A stretch of DNA of 64,000 bases from Kudoa neothunni (taxonomy: Eukaryota > Cnidaria). The stretch lies in NCBI GenBank assembly GCA_964304625.1, contig OZ199838.1, forward strand, positions 7,750,001 through 7,814,000. The letters are read 5' to 3'. The translations under genes and the position numbers were made by a program. The notes beneath the pieces were generated by a model that was not told where the DNA came from, made no database searches, and was given only the letters and a program-made list of their open reading frames with translations. Of this stretch, positions 21,849 to 34,589 are shown piece after piece. Numbering within the stretch: position 1 is the stretch's first letter; every line of letters starts with the position of its first letter.

Positions 21849-23918
21849 CAGTGGGTGAGGGCTAATTCGTAATCCCTTTGGGACCAGAGAAAAAGTGTGA
21901 ATTAAACATCAATGCTGATTAATTCGTATTTTTATTTATCTCACGCGCAAAAAATTTGGGTCGATTTTATAAGAAATGTGATATTATCCTACTTTTTTTT
22001 AATAAAAATCGTTATTTTCGTTTGCTTAAATCCTTTTTTTGAGATTAGAAACATCTCTTCTAGTTTGTGAAGATAATCCAAAATATTTGATCCATTCTTA
22101 ATTAAGTATCCCTTTAAATATTCAAAGCATTTCAGCGTTTCTTTTGTAGTATATGACTCTTCTTTGTATGTTTCGGGTTCACAATCAGATAATTCTTCTA
22201 TATCCATGGTTGTCCTCAAATTCACAGACTTGTACGAGTTCTTCTTCATCTTGGCATTGTATTATCTCTGGATCGTCGATTTCATCTAAAACTTCATAGT
22301 ATACAGATTCGTCCATGTATAATTATTAAGTTTGTATAAAATAGTAATAAGGATCTTCGTTACCATCGAATCTGAATCCGGCTTTCTTGTAACAATTGGA
22401 TATTGTTTGGATCGTTACGTCCTCCCACGATTTTTTTACAAGTACCAACGCATCTAATAAATCAATTGGCTTAGGTTCGACATCATTCTCAACTAAAAAT
22501 GTAGATCTATTTATTAGATATCTTCTATAAACAGCTTTAAATGAATTAATAATCCCTTGATTCATAGGTTGCAAAACATTAGTTGTGTTTTTAGGGAAAA
22601 ATAATAATTAAATATTTGATAATTATAATGGTGAATGGCAACTCGCATTATCATGAAATAGCACAATTTTTTTGTTCTGCTCTTTGAAATTAGAATTTAA
22701 TTTAACTAAATATTTCTTAAATATCTCTGAGGTCATCCATGCTTTCTTATTGGAGAAGTAAGGAACTGGATTATCTTTCAAATTTTTAAAACACCTTGGT
22801 TTTTCATGATGACCAATCACTAATGGTTCCAATTTTTCGCCTAATAATGATGCTCCCAATAAAAGCGTAACTCTTTTTTTATCGCTTTGAGCATTTTGCA
22901 TTTACCTCAGTAGATAGAACATAACTTCTTCCTAAATTAGGCTACCATAAATACGTTCGCGTGAATATAACGTATTGTAAAATAGTTCTTAAAAAATTCC
23001 AATGGGTATTTGTTGATGATTGACATAAATTAAATGTTGATATAATTATTTTTTTAACGACATGTAGCAAGTCAATGACGCTTTTTGTCGTTATTGTATA
23101 GCTTATATATCTTACTGGGATGTTGTTTATAGAATAAAGCTGTTTCATCAATGTTGTACACTTGTTCAGCTTTATAATTTTTCAATATATTTTTTAATTG
23201 AAGTTTCCAATCATCGACAGTTTCCATGTTTACCATGTTTGTCTCACCATGAAAATTTAGTCGTCGTAAATTAAATCTTTCGTTGAATCCACGAAACCAA
23301 CCATAGCTCATATCTTCCGCTTCTTTATTAATGTTTTTTGCAAACTCATTTCGTTTCGAAATAATTTCCAACGACGAAATTTCCAATTTTTTAGACCTCA
23401 TCTATATTAACCACTCAAAAACTTGTTGACCAATTTCATCAATTGAACCCTTTTTCAAGGTTTTACGATTTTTCTTGACTACTCCGGTCTCAACGAAGCT
23501 CCTTATTTCCTCTTTTTTCAATAATATTCCATTCAAAGTTGAAATAGAGGATAAACCAAAATGTTTCACTGTGTGACTTTTAGCATTTGTTGGAGGCTAA
23601 ATTTCGAAGTATTTAATAATATTATATTTTTCGATAAGTGTCATCCATTTATGTTTTCTTTGTTCATCCATATTTCTGTATTAAATGATACCGACGCGCG
23701 CTTTGCATCCCTGCTCGTCGGAAATTAGTACGAATTATCCATCAATGGGTTTAACTCATAAAATTTTCTTATATTTAATAGGATAAAACATTTTTAAGTT
23801 GTATAATGTCATAATTAATTATTCTACCCATATATATATATATATATAATGATAAAAACCTCCAGGTTTATTTATTTTGGCGACAATGAAAAAAGTGCGA
23901 ATTATCCGTCACCCACTG
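21849..23918 (-). mobile_element. pogo/Tigger element nested in the hAT transposase gene
   Basis: Inverted repeats CAGTGGGTGAGGGCTAATTCG (left) and, inverted, CAGTGGGTGACGGATAATTCG (right). TA dinucleotides flank both sides (21847-21848 and 23919-23920). The left end continues TAATCCCTTTGGGACC, closely like the MITE at 33432. Length is 2070 bp. Removing it with one TA restores the hAT reading frame exactly. Confidence 0.92.
22326..23671 (-). pseudogene. Tigger-type transposase (CENP-B HTH + DDE_1), inactivated
   Basis: Start at about 23669-23671 (MDEQRKHKWMTLIEKYNII). Then comes a CENP-B-like helix-turn-helix (MSYGWFRGFNERFNLRR). The DDE_1 domain has VYNIDETALFYK (first Asp), VLFHDNASCHSPL (second Asp) and LQPMNQGIINSFK. 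The last block is normally LQPMDQG, so the third catalytic Asp is Asn here. Stops near 23610, 23402, 23070 and 22600 also break it. Further weak coding continues to about 21989. Confidence 0.8.
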
Positions 23919-25700
23919 TATTCAACGACCTCTTTGCATGATATGCAACTCGAAGTTAAGTGATTCTAGTTTGGTACCAGCAAAACTAAAGGAGCATTTC
24001 ACAAATGTCCATGGAGACTCTGCATATAGGAATATGACTCTTTCCGAACTTGAAGCAAAGAGAGCGAAGTATGATGAAAGAACTACGTTGCAAAATTTTG
24101 AATTTGTTAATATTGATAAGCCTATCTTAACAGCAACATATGAAGTTTGATATCTCATCGGCAAACAAGGTAAACCTCCAGTATTGGTGAAACGCTCGTT
24201 GAACCTACCGCGTTGAAGATGGCAAATACTTTATTGGGAAGAATTGCAAAAAAAATTATCACGAATTCCTTTGTCAAATGATACCGTTAAGAAAAGAATT
24301 GATGATATGAGTAAAGATATTTTGGATCAATTAATTTCTGGTCTAATTTCAAGTGAAGCAAAGTTTAGTATATAATTCGATGAAACTACTGATATCTCAA
24401 ACCTAAGTCAACTGGTTTTGTTTTTTAGATATTTGAAAAATGGTGTGATAGTTGAAGATTTTCTTTTTTGCAAACCTTTAACAACTACCAAGGCAGTGGA
24501 TATTAAGAAAGTTGTCGATGAGTTTTTCAAAGACAATGGACTTTCATGGAATATGGTTTCTTCTATTTGCACTGATGGTGCCCCAGCTATGCTGGGGCGT
24601 AACTCTGGTTTTTGTGCTCTTGTGAAAGCAGATGCAACTCATATTATTGTTACGCATTGCATTTTACATAGATATGCATTGGCAACAAAGAATATACCTC
24701 TAAGGCTGGCAGAAGTGCTGAAAATCGTTATCGATTGTGTAAATTTTGTGAGACGTAGTGCTTTGAATCATCGAATCTTCAAATATTTGTGTAACCATTA
24801 CCATGCTCAATGTTTCAATAATTTGGAATTTACTCTTCTTTTGACATACATGACTGATATTTTTGATTCCATAAATTGTTTGAACCTGCAGATGCAAGGA
24901 AATGGAGTCAACATCATTGAGGCAGAAGAGTATCTTAATGCATTCAAAATAAAATTATCTTTATACAAACGAAGAATAATGGTCGACAATTATGCAAACT
25001 TTCCAGTTTTAGGCGATATTTGTAATATTAGTGGCGGTGATAACAATGAATTGATCATTTTACCTTTTGAATTAAAGGAAATAATTGCTGCACATTTAGA
25101 AGAACTTCCTAACTCACTCACTGGCTATTTCCCTTCTAAACATTCATTCTCCAACTGGGTGAGGCAGCCATTTAGCTTCGATACTTCAGTTGAGGATGCC
25201 AATAATAAATACCTTGATGAGCTAATCGAACTTCAACACAACAAAATTCAAAAGCAACTTTTCGAAAAAGTTTCACCGTCAATCGTTTGGATAAATCAAA
25301 TTGAGAAATATCCTACAATTTCGAAGAAAGCTTTGGAAGTTTTTATTCCTTTCGTAACAACTTACCTTTGCGAACAATCATTTTCAAGATTGGTCACCAT
25401 AGAAAGTAAGCTAAGAAATAAGCTTTTCTGTGAAAGCGATATGCAAATTGCTCTCTCCAACATTTTGCCTCGTATTACGGAATTTGTTGCAAAAAAATAA
25501 GAACAAAAATCGCACTAATTAGCTTTATATTAATTAGATTTTTACATTTTGCAATTTTTATGATGTGCCAAATACTGATTAAATTATAATTTATTTTATT
25601 TAAATTTTAAAAGATTTCATGTTTGGGGGTTCGACGAGGCGTGCTATAGGGTAGCAGTGGTTCGGCGATTCCCAAAAGGTTAAGAACCACTGATTTAAGC

Positions 25701-27081
25701 AATTATAATTACAAAATATTAAAGTAGTGAAATGTTTGGTATCAAAAATGGTAAGGAAGATATCACCTTAAAAATCTTTATGTGAATGAAATATAACACC
25801 AAAATTTCCCCTAATAATTTTATAAATATAAAATTTTCATAAAATCTAAAACTAAGAAATTAAAAACAATGTCCCGACATATACATTACGTCAGATAGAA
25901 ATAAATCGGTTAGGCTCTTATCTTAATTATGAAAGTCAAAATGAGTCGACCACATCTCGTTTAATCACGTTATGTTAACCACATTTTCATTTGTTGATGA
26001 ATTTTTATTTACTAGTAAAATAAAAAATCGTATTACAAAAATATTAAATTCAGTTTAAATTATTTTATTTATATGTTGAGATACCACATTTTGAAATAGT
26101 TAATATTGGATTGAAATATCATTCATCAACTGGGTTGATGATACATTCTTAAATTAATTATTCAATGTGATCTTCAAAGGTTTTTATTTTCATGATTTAA
26201 AAGAAATCTTATCAAATAATATTAAGAATACTGTGGTAGAATTAACAAGTTTTTAAACTTTGGGTGATTGAGGTATTTGAGTAAAAATGTATATTTTAAC
26301 AAGGAATAATTTTTTTGAAATTTCGGATGAATACAGAAATTAACAAAAATTCGATTCATGATATAAACTTATGCATTCAAACAATTTTAAAATATACTGC
26401 TTACATATACGTTATTCCGATAAGTACAATATTTAGCATTTTTTTTATTTGGGAATTATTACCTACGAAATCAAATTTAAAAAAGTCGGAAAATGTAGTT
26501 TCATTTTTTTTCTAACAAGCATAAAATTAATCTGCATAAAAACAGCTTACAAACGATATTTAATTAAATATGACTACTAAAAAAGGCATTTTTATTCATA
26601 ATATACGAATATTTCGAAATATGGGTTCTGATAGTGCATTTAAGCATTGAACTAATCAAAAAAATTATACTAAAACATGCAAAATGATTAAATAGGATTG
26701 TAACAAAAATAAACAAAATTTCGAAGTAAGAACGAACATAATGGAGATAACGCGTGCTCCAAAGTCTCTTTTTGTTACAATCTATAAATTTAGAAGTGAC
26801 ATTTGTGGTGGTACTATAGAGTCCACAATTTCTTGCTTTAAAAACAAATATGAAAGGAAAAATTTGATTAGTGAAGATGTTCTTTAGATGCCACAATCTT
26901 CATCATTACACTGTCAATTAGAGAATAAAATTCCCCAATCTTGCAAGATTTGCATGTTTTTGTGTAAAATTTAATGATAAGAAAAAATTTTTACTTAAAT
27001 CTCGTGAGCTGAATATTGTCACCCACAAATAAACAAACAACAAAAAAATCCCATAATAAAACCCTAAATAACTAATGAAGT
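25701..27081. other. AT-rich interval with no recognisable gene
   Basis: Between the hAT and mariner elements. Small frames, including 26564-26896 minus and 26315-26515 plus, are low-complexity and show no domain. Confidence 0.45.
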
Positions 27082-27083
27082 TA

Positions 27084-28220
27084 CCGGGTTTTGCATCCAA
27101 AGTCGAACTATTTGATAATCAAAGCCTAAATTTTAATAACCAAATTTAAAGTCATTAAAAAATAGAAATTAAAAATATTAGATTTATTGTTAAGGTGTAT
27201 TAGAGCTTAGTTAATACAATGGAAGAGAGTACGTAACGCAACTAAACAAAAAGTAATGGATAAATTGTTATTTTACGTTTCAGTTAATTTCTTTCAATAT
27301 CAAGTAATGCATGACATTTTCCAAGGAAAGTTTCCGCAAGCTGATAATAATTCTTCAAATTATTGGAACTTACAGCATTGGAGGCTTCTTTCATTCTATT
27401 CAGTAGATCATCTCTTCCTCTTATAGGGCCCACGCGCCGAATTTTTGATTTTATTTGGGAAAAAACTTCCTCGCAGGGATTTAAGAAAGGGCTATACCTT
27501 GGAAAGTAAACTACTTCGTAATCATATTCATTATAAAATTCCATATTGGCATGATGAAAGCGAACACTATCCATGACGATCGTAAAATCGTCACTCCCTA
27601 AAATCTCATTCAAAAAGGACTTTCGTCCACAAATATTACGTTATTGTATCTTCGATCAATGGAGATGCTTGAATACCACTCTACATACACTCTTCGCTCC
27701 AATTTAACCGATTCGCAATTTCTCCTTTGTGGAATAGGTCTCGCAAGTTTGAATGTCATATTCATTGATTTTAACCATCTCCAAACCGTAGTAGGATGGA
27801 CGGTCAGGTTCAGCTTGTCAATCATCGATTGTAATGTGATGGTGCAGTCATCCTTTATTAATTTTATCAAGTTGTTCTTCACCTCTAAAGTAAGGGAAAT
27901 ATTTCTACAACCTCCCTTAGGTGCTTTATGGATTTTTTCTGAACTTCTATTGTCTTTTATTATTCCACAAAGAGTTGATTTGGGAATGCCAAAAGATTCA
28001 GCAACCTCTCGCTAGCTCTTACCCTTATTAACAACCAAATCTATCACTCTCTCGCGGTTCCTATTCGAATGGCTTAGCTGCTTTGACATTCTAACCAACG
28101 TGAGAACAATTCGGTACAACTGGTCTTAAAAGTTCAATTTGTGACCAAAAAAAGGTCATTTAGAATGTCAAAAGTTCGACTTTGATTATCAAATAGTTCG
28201 ACTTTGGACGAGAAACCCGG
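27084..28220 (-). mobile_element. Internally deleted mariner-like element with long inverted repeats
   Basis: Inverted repeats of about 45 bp start CCGGGTTT and share TCCAAAGTCGAACTATTTGA then TAATCAAAG, differing mainly at four bases near the tip. TA flanks both sides (27082-27083 and 28221-28222). This is the best-defined mariner-type copy of the window. Length is 1137 bp. Confidence 0.88.
27284..28090 (-). pseudogene. Mariner-like transposase with internal deletion
   Basis: From near 28090 the frame begins MSKQLSHSNRNRERVIDLVV, with a helix-turn-helix (EVAESFGIPKSTLCGII) and one stop near 28013. A second HTH block is STIMIDKLNL-like, ending VWRWLKSMN. RRNCESVKLERR and YNNVIFVDESPF (first Asp) follow. 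Directly after this come FTIVMDSVRFHH (second Asp) and FPRYSPFLNPCEEVF (Glu). Only about a dozen residues separate the first and second catalytic blocks where the superfamily has roughly 90, so about 250 bp are deleted with a frameshift at 27611. The catalytic residues themselves are present. Confidence 0.82.
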
Positions 28221-28435
28221 TATCAATGTTAATTAAATAGTAATAGATTGTGAACCAACTTTGGATAATTCGTATACTTCCTTAAATCAGAAGTGAGGTA
28301 ATTGACTCAAGAAGAATAAAATATTTAATGTAAACATATTTTCAAATGAAGGATAAATACTAATTATATCCTTTCCTATTTTTAATCCTAAAGTTTTTTT
28401 CAATATGGCAAGCCACCAAAAAGTTAGGAGATAGA

Positions 28436-30178
28436 AGGAAAAATACGTCCATCCGGTTTACTAAAAAACTCGTTGATGGTGTTGAAAAACCACAATGTGT
28501 TCTTTGTAATGTCATTTATTCAAATTCCAACTTGAAGCCATAAAAGTTGCTTCAACATTTTGAGAACAAACATGGTGGTAAAACACATATAGGAAACGAT
28601 ATCCAGTCATTAAACGTGAAAAGAGCGCGCTATGACTTAAAGGGAACACTTCCTAAATTGGGGTTCATTTCCCTAGATAAATCCTTGCTTTTCGCTTCAT
28701 TCAAAATAGCTTATGAAGTGGCAAAAGCAAAAAAACCTCACTATATTGCTGATACGTTGATAAAACCATGCATTTTGGAGGCAGCAAAGATTGTTTTGGA
28801 TGAAGAAGCAGCACAAAAACTCAAAGGAATACCACTATCCAACAATGTTATCCGCAATAAAATTGATGAGATAAGTGCTGATATTCTTGATCAAATAGTT
28901 TCGGATATTAAAGCATCTCCAATGCAAATTTCACTCCAGTTGGATGAGTCAACGGATATCGATAATTGTAGTCAGCTCATCACTTTCGTAAGATATGTGA
29001 AATCGACTTCATTTGAGGAAGACTTTATTTTGCAAGGCGTTGAATACAACAACAACAACTATTGTAATGGATATTTTCGAAATAGTTAGAGACTTTTTTA
29101 ACGCCAACGGAATTCCAATCACAACTATTGGATCTATTTGTACTGATGGAGCACCCGTCATATTAGGAAATAAATCGGGGTTTATTGCTCATATAATATA
29201 TCATGTTCCGGAAGTGATAATCACCCACTGTATTTTGCATAGCCAAGCTCTGATGTCAAAAACTTTTCCGATTGGTCTAAAATCAACAATGAATTATTGT
29301 ATCAAAATAATAAATTTCATACGCGGAAGAGCTTTAAATCACAGACTTTTTAAAGCATTTTGCAATGAAATTAATGAAGAAGCTTCTGTTCTTATCTACT
29401 ACACAGAAGTAAGATGGTTGTCTCGAGGACGTGTTTTAAGTCGGTTTTTTGACTTAAAATTGAAATCGAGAAATTTTTATTGGATCAAAAATCGGATCTT
29501 GCTAATGTTTTCAAGTTCCAAAATTTCTCAATAATGTTGGCATATCTCACTGATATCTTTCAACCCTTTAACGAATTAAATTATTGGCTTCAAGGAAAAG
29601 ATATAAATATTACAAATGCTTCTGACATGTTACGGGCATTTCGCGAAAAGCTAACCCTATGGATTGTCAGAATAAAAAATAAAAATTTTTGTAATTTTCC
29701 ATTATTGGTGGAAAACATTAAAGACAAAAATGTGATTTCCGAAATTTTGAAAATTGAAAGATTCTTTTGAAGGCTATTTTTCTACTGGCAACTTAAATGA
29801 ATCTGATAGCTGGATTGTCAATCCATTCGCCTTCCACATGGAAAAAATGGAGGAAGATGATGACGAAAAAGAAAATTTGATCGAATTGAGATCGTGCCAT
29901 TCAATGAAACTGTTGTTTGAGTCAAGTTTACTTGAGCACATCTGGTGTCACGTCCTAAATAGTTATCCCCGTTTAGCGAAAAAAGCGCAGAAGATTTTAA
30001 TTCCATTCGCCACTACGTGGTTATGTGAAGGGGGGTTTTCCTCCCTTTTATATATAAAAACAAGCATAGAAGCATGTTAAAACCAGAAAATGACTTACGA
30101 ATAGCATTATCCAACAAAATTTCTCGTTTCGATGTTTTAATTGCCAATAAAAAACAAAAAAAGTCCAAAATGTAACTA
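28436..30178 (+). pseudogene. hAT/ZBED transposase relic, second copy
   Basis: BED finger KPQCVLCNVIYSNSNLKP, stop, KLLQHFENKHGGK. Then VKRARYDLKGTL, NKIDEISADILDQIV, SLQLDESTDIDN, SICTDGAPVILGNKSGF, ITHCILHSQALMSK, TEVRWLSRGRVLSRFF, LAYLTDIFQPFNELN and FATTWLCEGGFSSL. Order and spacing follow the copy at 21.8-25.5 kb, and this copy keeps the RWLSRG block lost there. Frameshifts near 29055, 29510 and 29755 and a stop at 28539 break it. The final block lacks the usual EQ of CEQxFS (CEGG here). No terminal repeats were found. Confidence 0.82.
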
Positions 30179-32239
30179 ATATTTTTTAATTGTTTATTTT
30201 ACATTTGTATTTTTTCGCGTTAAATGATTAAAAAATGTATATTCCTGCTATTGTTTACAAATTTATCGCGGTTAAAGAAAATATGTGCGCGTTAATCTCA
30301 TATAATCCGAATTTCAACTAATCTTAAAAATAGGGGTGTGGAAATCGCCGATACAGTTGCAGGGGGTGTCAACCCCAAAACGAATAGGGAAGCCCCGGCC
30401 TATGTTCACAAGAGCGCATGCGCAGTGGAGTAACTTTTTTTAATACAGCGTTTAATTCGCATTTGAATAGATGATAACATTAATAAAAAATCTTTCATTT
30501 ACTTAGATGTATAATATAATCAATATCGTTACCAGAAGTAAGGAATTTTCTGTTTTCCTGTATCAATAAGCAGATTAAAAGCACCTGCATAATATTGATG
30601 TTTGCATAATTCAGAGTAATAATCAATTAAAACCAACTTTTTAGTCATTATATAGAAAAAGAGTCTCTTAATTATGGTATAGAATGTTCCAAAAACTTTA
30701 CATATGCCTGTTCGGAATAATTTTAGGACAAATAAAACTATTAACGTCACATTTATATGAGTTGTTGCATTTCCCTTAAAATTTTAAGCATAACCAAATT
30801 ATCTAGGATGTATTTTCACTTTTCAAGCGTTATGGATATAGTTAGGCGAAAAGATTATGATCATTTTAAATAAAACACATAATTTGAGACTACAAGTTGT
30901 TGCCACGTTGTAATAATTTGAATCTCTATAGGCATTCTAGAAACGGTGTAAGATGTGTGTAGTGTTTTCAAATAATTAAATTTTTATGATAACTTCTTAA
31001 AAGGAAATTTCTTTTTATCAAATATATCGATTGAGATTGAAACTACATTCGTCTTTTCGATAAGTTTTTACTTATTTTATGGTTTTCCTAAATTTTCTTG
31101 AAAACAGCTGGCATAACTAATTCGATAAGTTTCTATATTTGATGAGATAATTTTTTTAAGAATGTTTAAGTTCTTAGTAACCTAATTATTCCTTACCCCC
31201 AGACCTTAAGGTTAATATTCAGATCAATATATAATTTCCTTTTCGCTAAAACTAATTCATTATAATATAAAAGCTTCATGCAAATATGCGATACTCCATT
31301 CAATACGTAATTTAAGAATTTATATTCACGATTACTTTTGCACAAAATACAGTCCCCTCTCAATACGTGCCATGTAAGTTAATAAGAAATTATTGGTTTA
31401 TTCGATCTAACCAATATTTTCACAAAGATTTCGTTAATCTAAGAATAGTTCAATGCGACAAAATTTTTGTAGGGCAATCAAACAGTACGTTTACTTTTAA
31501 AAAGGGTGCACTCTTTTGAGAAAACCAGTTGATATTTAAGCATTACTGTAATTTTCCAAATCAAAAACACCTTTACATTTTAGATTTAACCGTATTTTTT
31601 TTAATTAACTGTGTATATTTTTGAACAAGCAAGTATTTTCGTTAACAAGAAAGGTTTCATTTATTTAAAAATGGGGAAATTATTCTAAAATAGTGAATAC
31701 GCAAGTTACCACTCACAGATTATTAAAACATCATTAACATCCTTTACAAAATTGCAAAAAAGGAGTAACAATTAATATTTTATTTCTGACGTATTTTAGG
31801 TTTATTGTATTTTTTCCCGTATGTATCGTTTGTAGAATAATAATAATACATTTAATAACCAGAAGGATTAATTTTTATCGCAAAATTTTGAAAAGGACCG
31901 AAAGTCCTATTAAACTACTTAATGATTTTGTTCCATAAATAACTGAACTTTAATCGTCAATTAACTCGCTCATAAAATTAAGGTGATTATATTTTGGGTC
32001 AATAATTTGTAAAATAAACTTAAAAGTACTCATTAATTTCCTTCAATACCCCTATTTATATTCTAATGGGAAATGCTTGCATAATTTTGTTTATTTAAAT
32101 CATCACTTTGCAAAAATAATGACAAGCTATAGATTGTATCAATTAAAATAGAAAAATAAAATTTATAGTGTTTAGCGTGCCAATTAGATTAACTCTTCCG
32201 TAAAATGTCTCTATTCAAAAATTAAATTATAAGTTAAAA
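30179..32239. other. AT-rich interval with no recognisable gene
   Basis: No protein domain, RNA gene or terminal repeat could be supported. A less AT-rich patch lies around 30334-30430 (GGGGTGTGGAAATCGCC, TGCAGGGGGTGTCAACCCC) and could be the decayed right end of the preceding hAT element. Confidence 0.4.
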
Positions 32240-33290
32240 TTTTCATCACACAATATCAGGCAAAGCTGGGCATTAGCGCTAATTCATAATAATGTTCGAT
32301 GGCTTTCTGGAGGAAACATGCCTGAGCGTTTTGTGGCTTGTTTGGAAGAAATAGATATACTTTTAAGAGAGAAAGAACATGTTTGCTAACAACTAAAGAA
32401 CACAGAATGGTTGGGGAAATTTTTTGTAGGTAGATACCTCTCACTTAAATTGCCTCAATCAGAAAATGCAAGGAAGAGGAAACGTTACTCTTTCTTTATT
32501 AGAAGTGTTGTCATTTGAAATCAAGTTTGCTGTCTTCTCCAAGGATATTGAAAAAATGGAGTTTCTTCCTTTCCATCTCTGAAGAAATTTAGCGAGGCTG
32601 CATGTGGTGGTGTTGATTAACAAACGATTAGTCCCACGTGGAACATAGATTTTTGGGTGAACTTTAATCAAATGGTGTCTTTCTTAGCGTAACGAGGCAA
32701 CACTGCACATCACGATATAAATGACGGTATCTTAAAAAACGCTTTATTGGCGATGGGAACGTCATTCAAAACACGTTTCCAAGAATTCAGGAAAGAAAAA
32801 CCAACCTTTATGTTTGTCGCCAAACCACTTGAAGCTAACATTTCCGGATGAAATTTTTCAGCATTTTCTAATGTTGATCGAGCAAAATTTGAGTTAGAAA
32901 TTACTTAATTAAAAGAAAAAGAAACTTTGGCATAAAAATTCAAAAACTTAGTACGCGATCTTGAATCTTTAGAACGCCTAAAAGCCATGCTATCTGTTGA
33001 ACGCAAACAGAATGATTTGGAAAATTAAAAAAAAACCAATTGATTTTTGAGTCTTGGGATGCATTACAAGAAACCTACAATAACACCAATAATTATGCAT
33101 TTGGGGTTTTATCTATTTTTGGCTCTACGTACCTATGTGAACAAGTCTTCTCAAGTATGAATCTTATCAAAAGCAAACTAAGAAACAGACAATGTTGAAA
33201 GTTTACAATGCTGTTTGAAGCTAAAGACCATTTCCTGCCTGCCCGACATTGACAAGCTCTCTTTAGAAATTAACGAACAATTATCCCATT
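32240..33290 (+). pseudogene. hAT transposase relic, third copy
   Basis: Fragments in several frames: NVRWLSGGNMPERFVACLEE near 32290-32360 (the RWLSRG block) and FGSTYLCEQVFSSMNLIKSK near 33118-33180 (the C-terminal dimerisation block with its CEQ motif). The middle is broken by stops. This copy is more distant from the two ZBED-type copies and may belong to another hAT family. Confidence 0.6.
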
Positions 33291-33431
33291 GACCAACTTC
33301 TTTAGGTAAGATATCAACAAAAATTAGATCATTAAATTATAATATCCACATTTTTTGTAGTAATCTCCGAATTCAAAAAATAAATTATGAGGGTTTTCTT
33401 AATTTATAAATGATTAGCTTATTTTATTATA

Positions 33432-34175
33432 CAGTTGGTGACCACTCGTTCGTAATCCCATTGGGAACAAGAAAAAATTACGAATCGCACGTGTTGTACG
33501 TGTGGTTCGTAATGTCAAGATTGCGCGCGCGGTACGAATGAGGATACAATGCTATAAATCAACTGTAAAGATAATTTATTTGAGGGTAAATTTCCCAGTC
33601 ATATTAATATTTTTAAGTTTTCTGACTATTACATTGTGTAATTCTCGTTCAATATCTGTTTGACGTTTATTACTATTTAAACCATGATATTTCAAATAAT
33701 GTCTTAAATCAGACAAATGAGAGGGAGGGCAATTTTTAATGGAATAATTCTTCGTCCTATGCCATCAAATTTATGAAATTTGTCGTCTCTGTTACAGTTA
33801 CCATCACTTATAAAATCACTAATATTGGCGTCATTTTCAACATTGTTTCCGCTCCAAGCCTTCGCTGGTTTTGGAAAAACTTTATTATTTTATATTTCTC
33901 TTTTAAATTACTAAATCAATTTTTATTTCTATCCACTATTTCACCATCGATCGAAAACAAAAATCTCAACGCACCTGAAAAAGTTACGAACCACACGTCA
34001 CTACAAAATAATACAGAAAAAACCTAATTAATTAATTTAAAAATATTTTATTTATATTTATAGTGGTCAAATAAATGTTTTGAAATGGTTCGAGAAATAA
34101 ATAACTTGTTATAATCTTATGTGTACGTTAATTTTGTAATATTTCCCCAAATTACGAACCACACGTTACTCACTG
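33432..34175. mobile_element. pogo-type MITE, uninterrupted copy
   Basis: TA-flanked (33430-33431 and 34176-34177). Ends are CAGTTGGTGACCACTCGTTCG and, inverted, CAGTGAGTAACGTGTGGTTCG. The left end goes on TAATCCCATTGGGAAC, nearly the same as in the autonomous pogo at 21849, so it is probably a non-autonomous derivative of a related family. No transposase domain inside. Its segment 33930-33990 is the unoccupied version of the site into which the MULE at 50977 inserted. Confidence 0.78.
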
Positions 34176-34589
34176 TATTTTGATAACTTGTTTGTTTTTT
34201 TCTTTATCATAGACGATAATGAATGTAGATTTATTTTTATAATACCTTTGCTATACAGATGTAGCTAAAATTTTTAATTTATTCTAATGACAGTTACTGA
34301 AACCACCATGATAATATTACTTAGAGCAATCACTGAAATTCACATTGTGTTAATTTTTATTATTGTCTTCTACATTAATGAATATTATTAATTAAAATAA
34401 TAAGGCAATTGACTATCAAGACACGCATATGTAAACAAATTCAATAATTTCGCCAATATTTTCATGGAATGTATGATTTTATGGTATCAAGATGAACGTT
34501 TTTATTTTCGATCAATTTTTTAAATGTTGCGACTCTCGAGGTAAAAATTTTCCTTGCGATAATCCATTTTTTTACGAGGTAAAACCCCT

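Larger units (their letters stand above)
21773..25500 (+). pseudogene. hAT/ZBED transposase split by a pogo insertion
   Basis: ATG at 21773 starts MFNKKIKWSNDFLQFGF. The frame enters the nested element inside a Gly codon at 21847 and resumes at 23921 with RPLCMICNSKLSDSSL and AKLKEHFTNVHGD, the BED finger (C-x2-C...H-x4-H). Later blocks are IDDMSKDILDQLISGL, SICTDGAPAMLGRNSG with a catalytic Asp, VTHCILHRYALA, and LEVFIPFVTTYLCEQSFSRL, the hAT dimerisation region with the catalytic Glu. The sister copy at 28.4 kb carries a RWLSRGRVL block; here it is missing through a roughly 45-residue in-frame deletion near 24810. Stops or shifts near 24150-24375 also break the frame. The last 360 codons are open, ending at 25498-25500. 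Confidence 0.88.
21446..25692 (+). mobile_element. hAT (ZBED-type) element with perfect 8-bp duplication and a nested pogo element
   Basis: The left end CAGTGGTTCTTAACC and right end GGTTAAGAACCACTG are perfect inverted repeats. Identical 8-mers ATTTAAGC flank them (21438-21445 and 25693-25700). The transposase frame starts at 21773. A pogo/Tigger element (21849-23918) interrupts it after 25 codons. Without the insert the hAT element would be about 2.2 kb. Confidence 0.93.

Noticed and set aside
23826-23850. Second (AT)n tract as a special element
   Set aside because: A short simple repeat within the nested pogo element; nothing more can be said.
26315-27100. Several frames of 60-110 codons
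   Set aside because: They are rich in Ile, Phe, Lys and Asn as expected by chance in AT-rich DNA, and show no domain or splice context.
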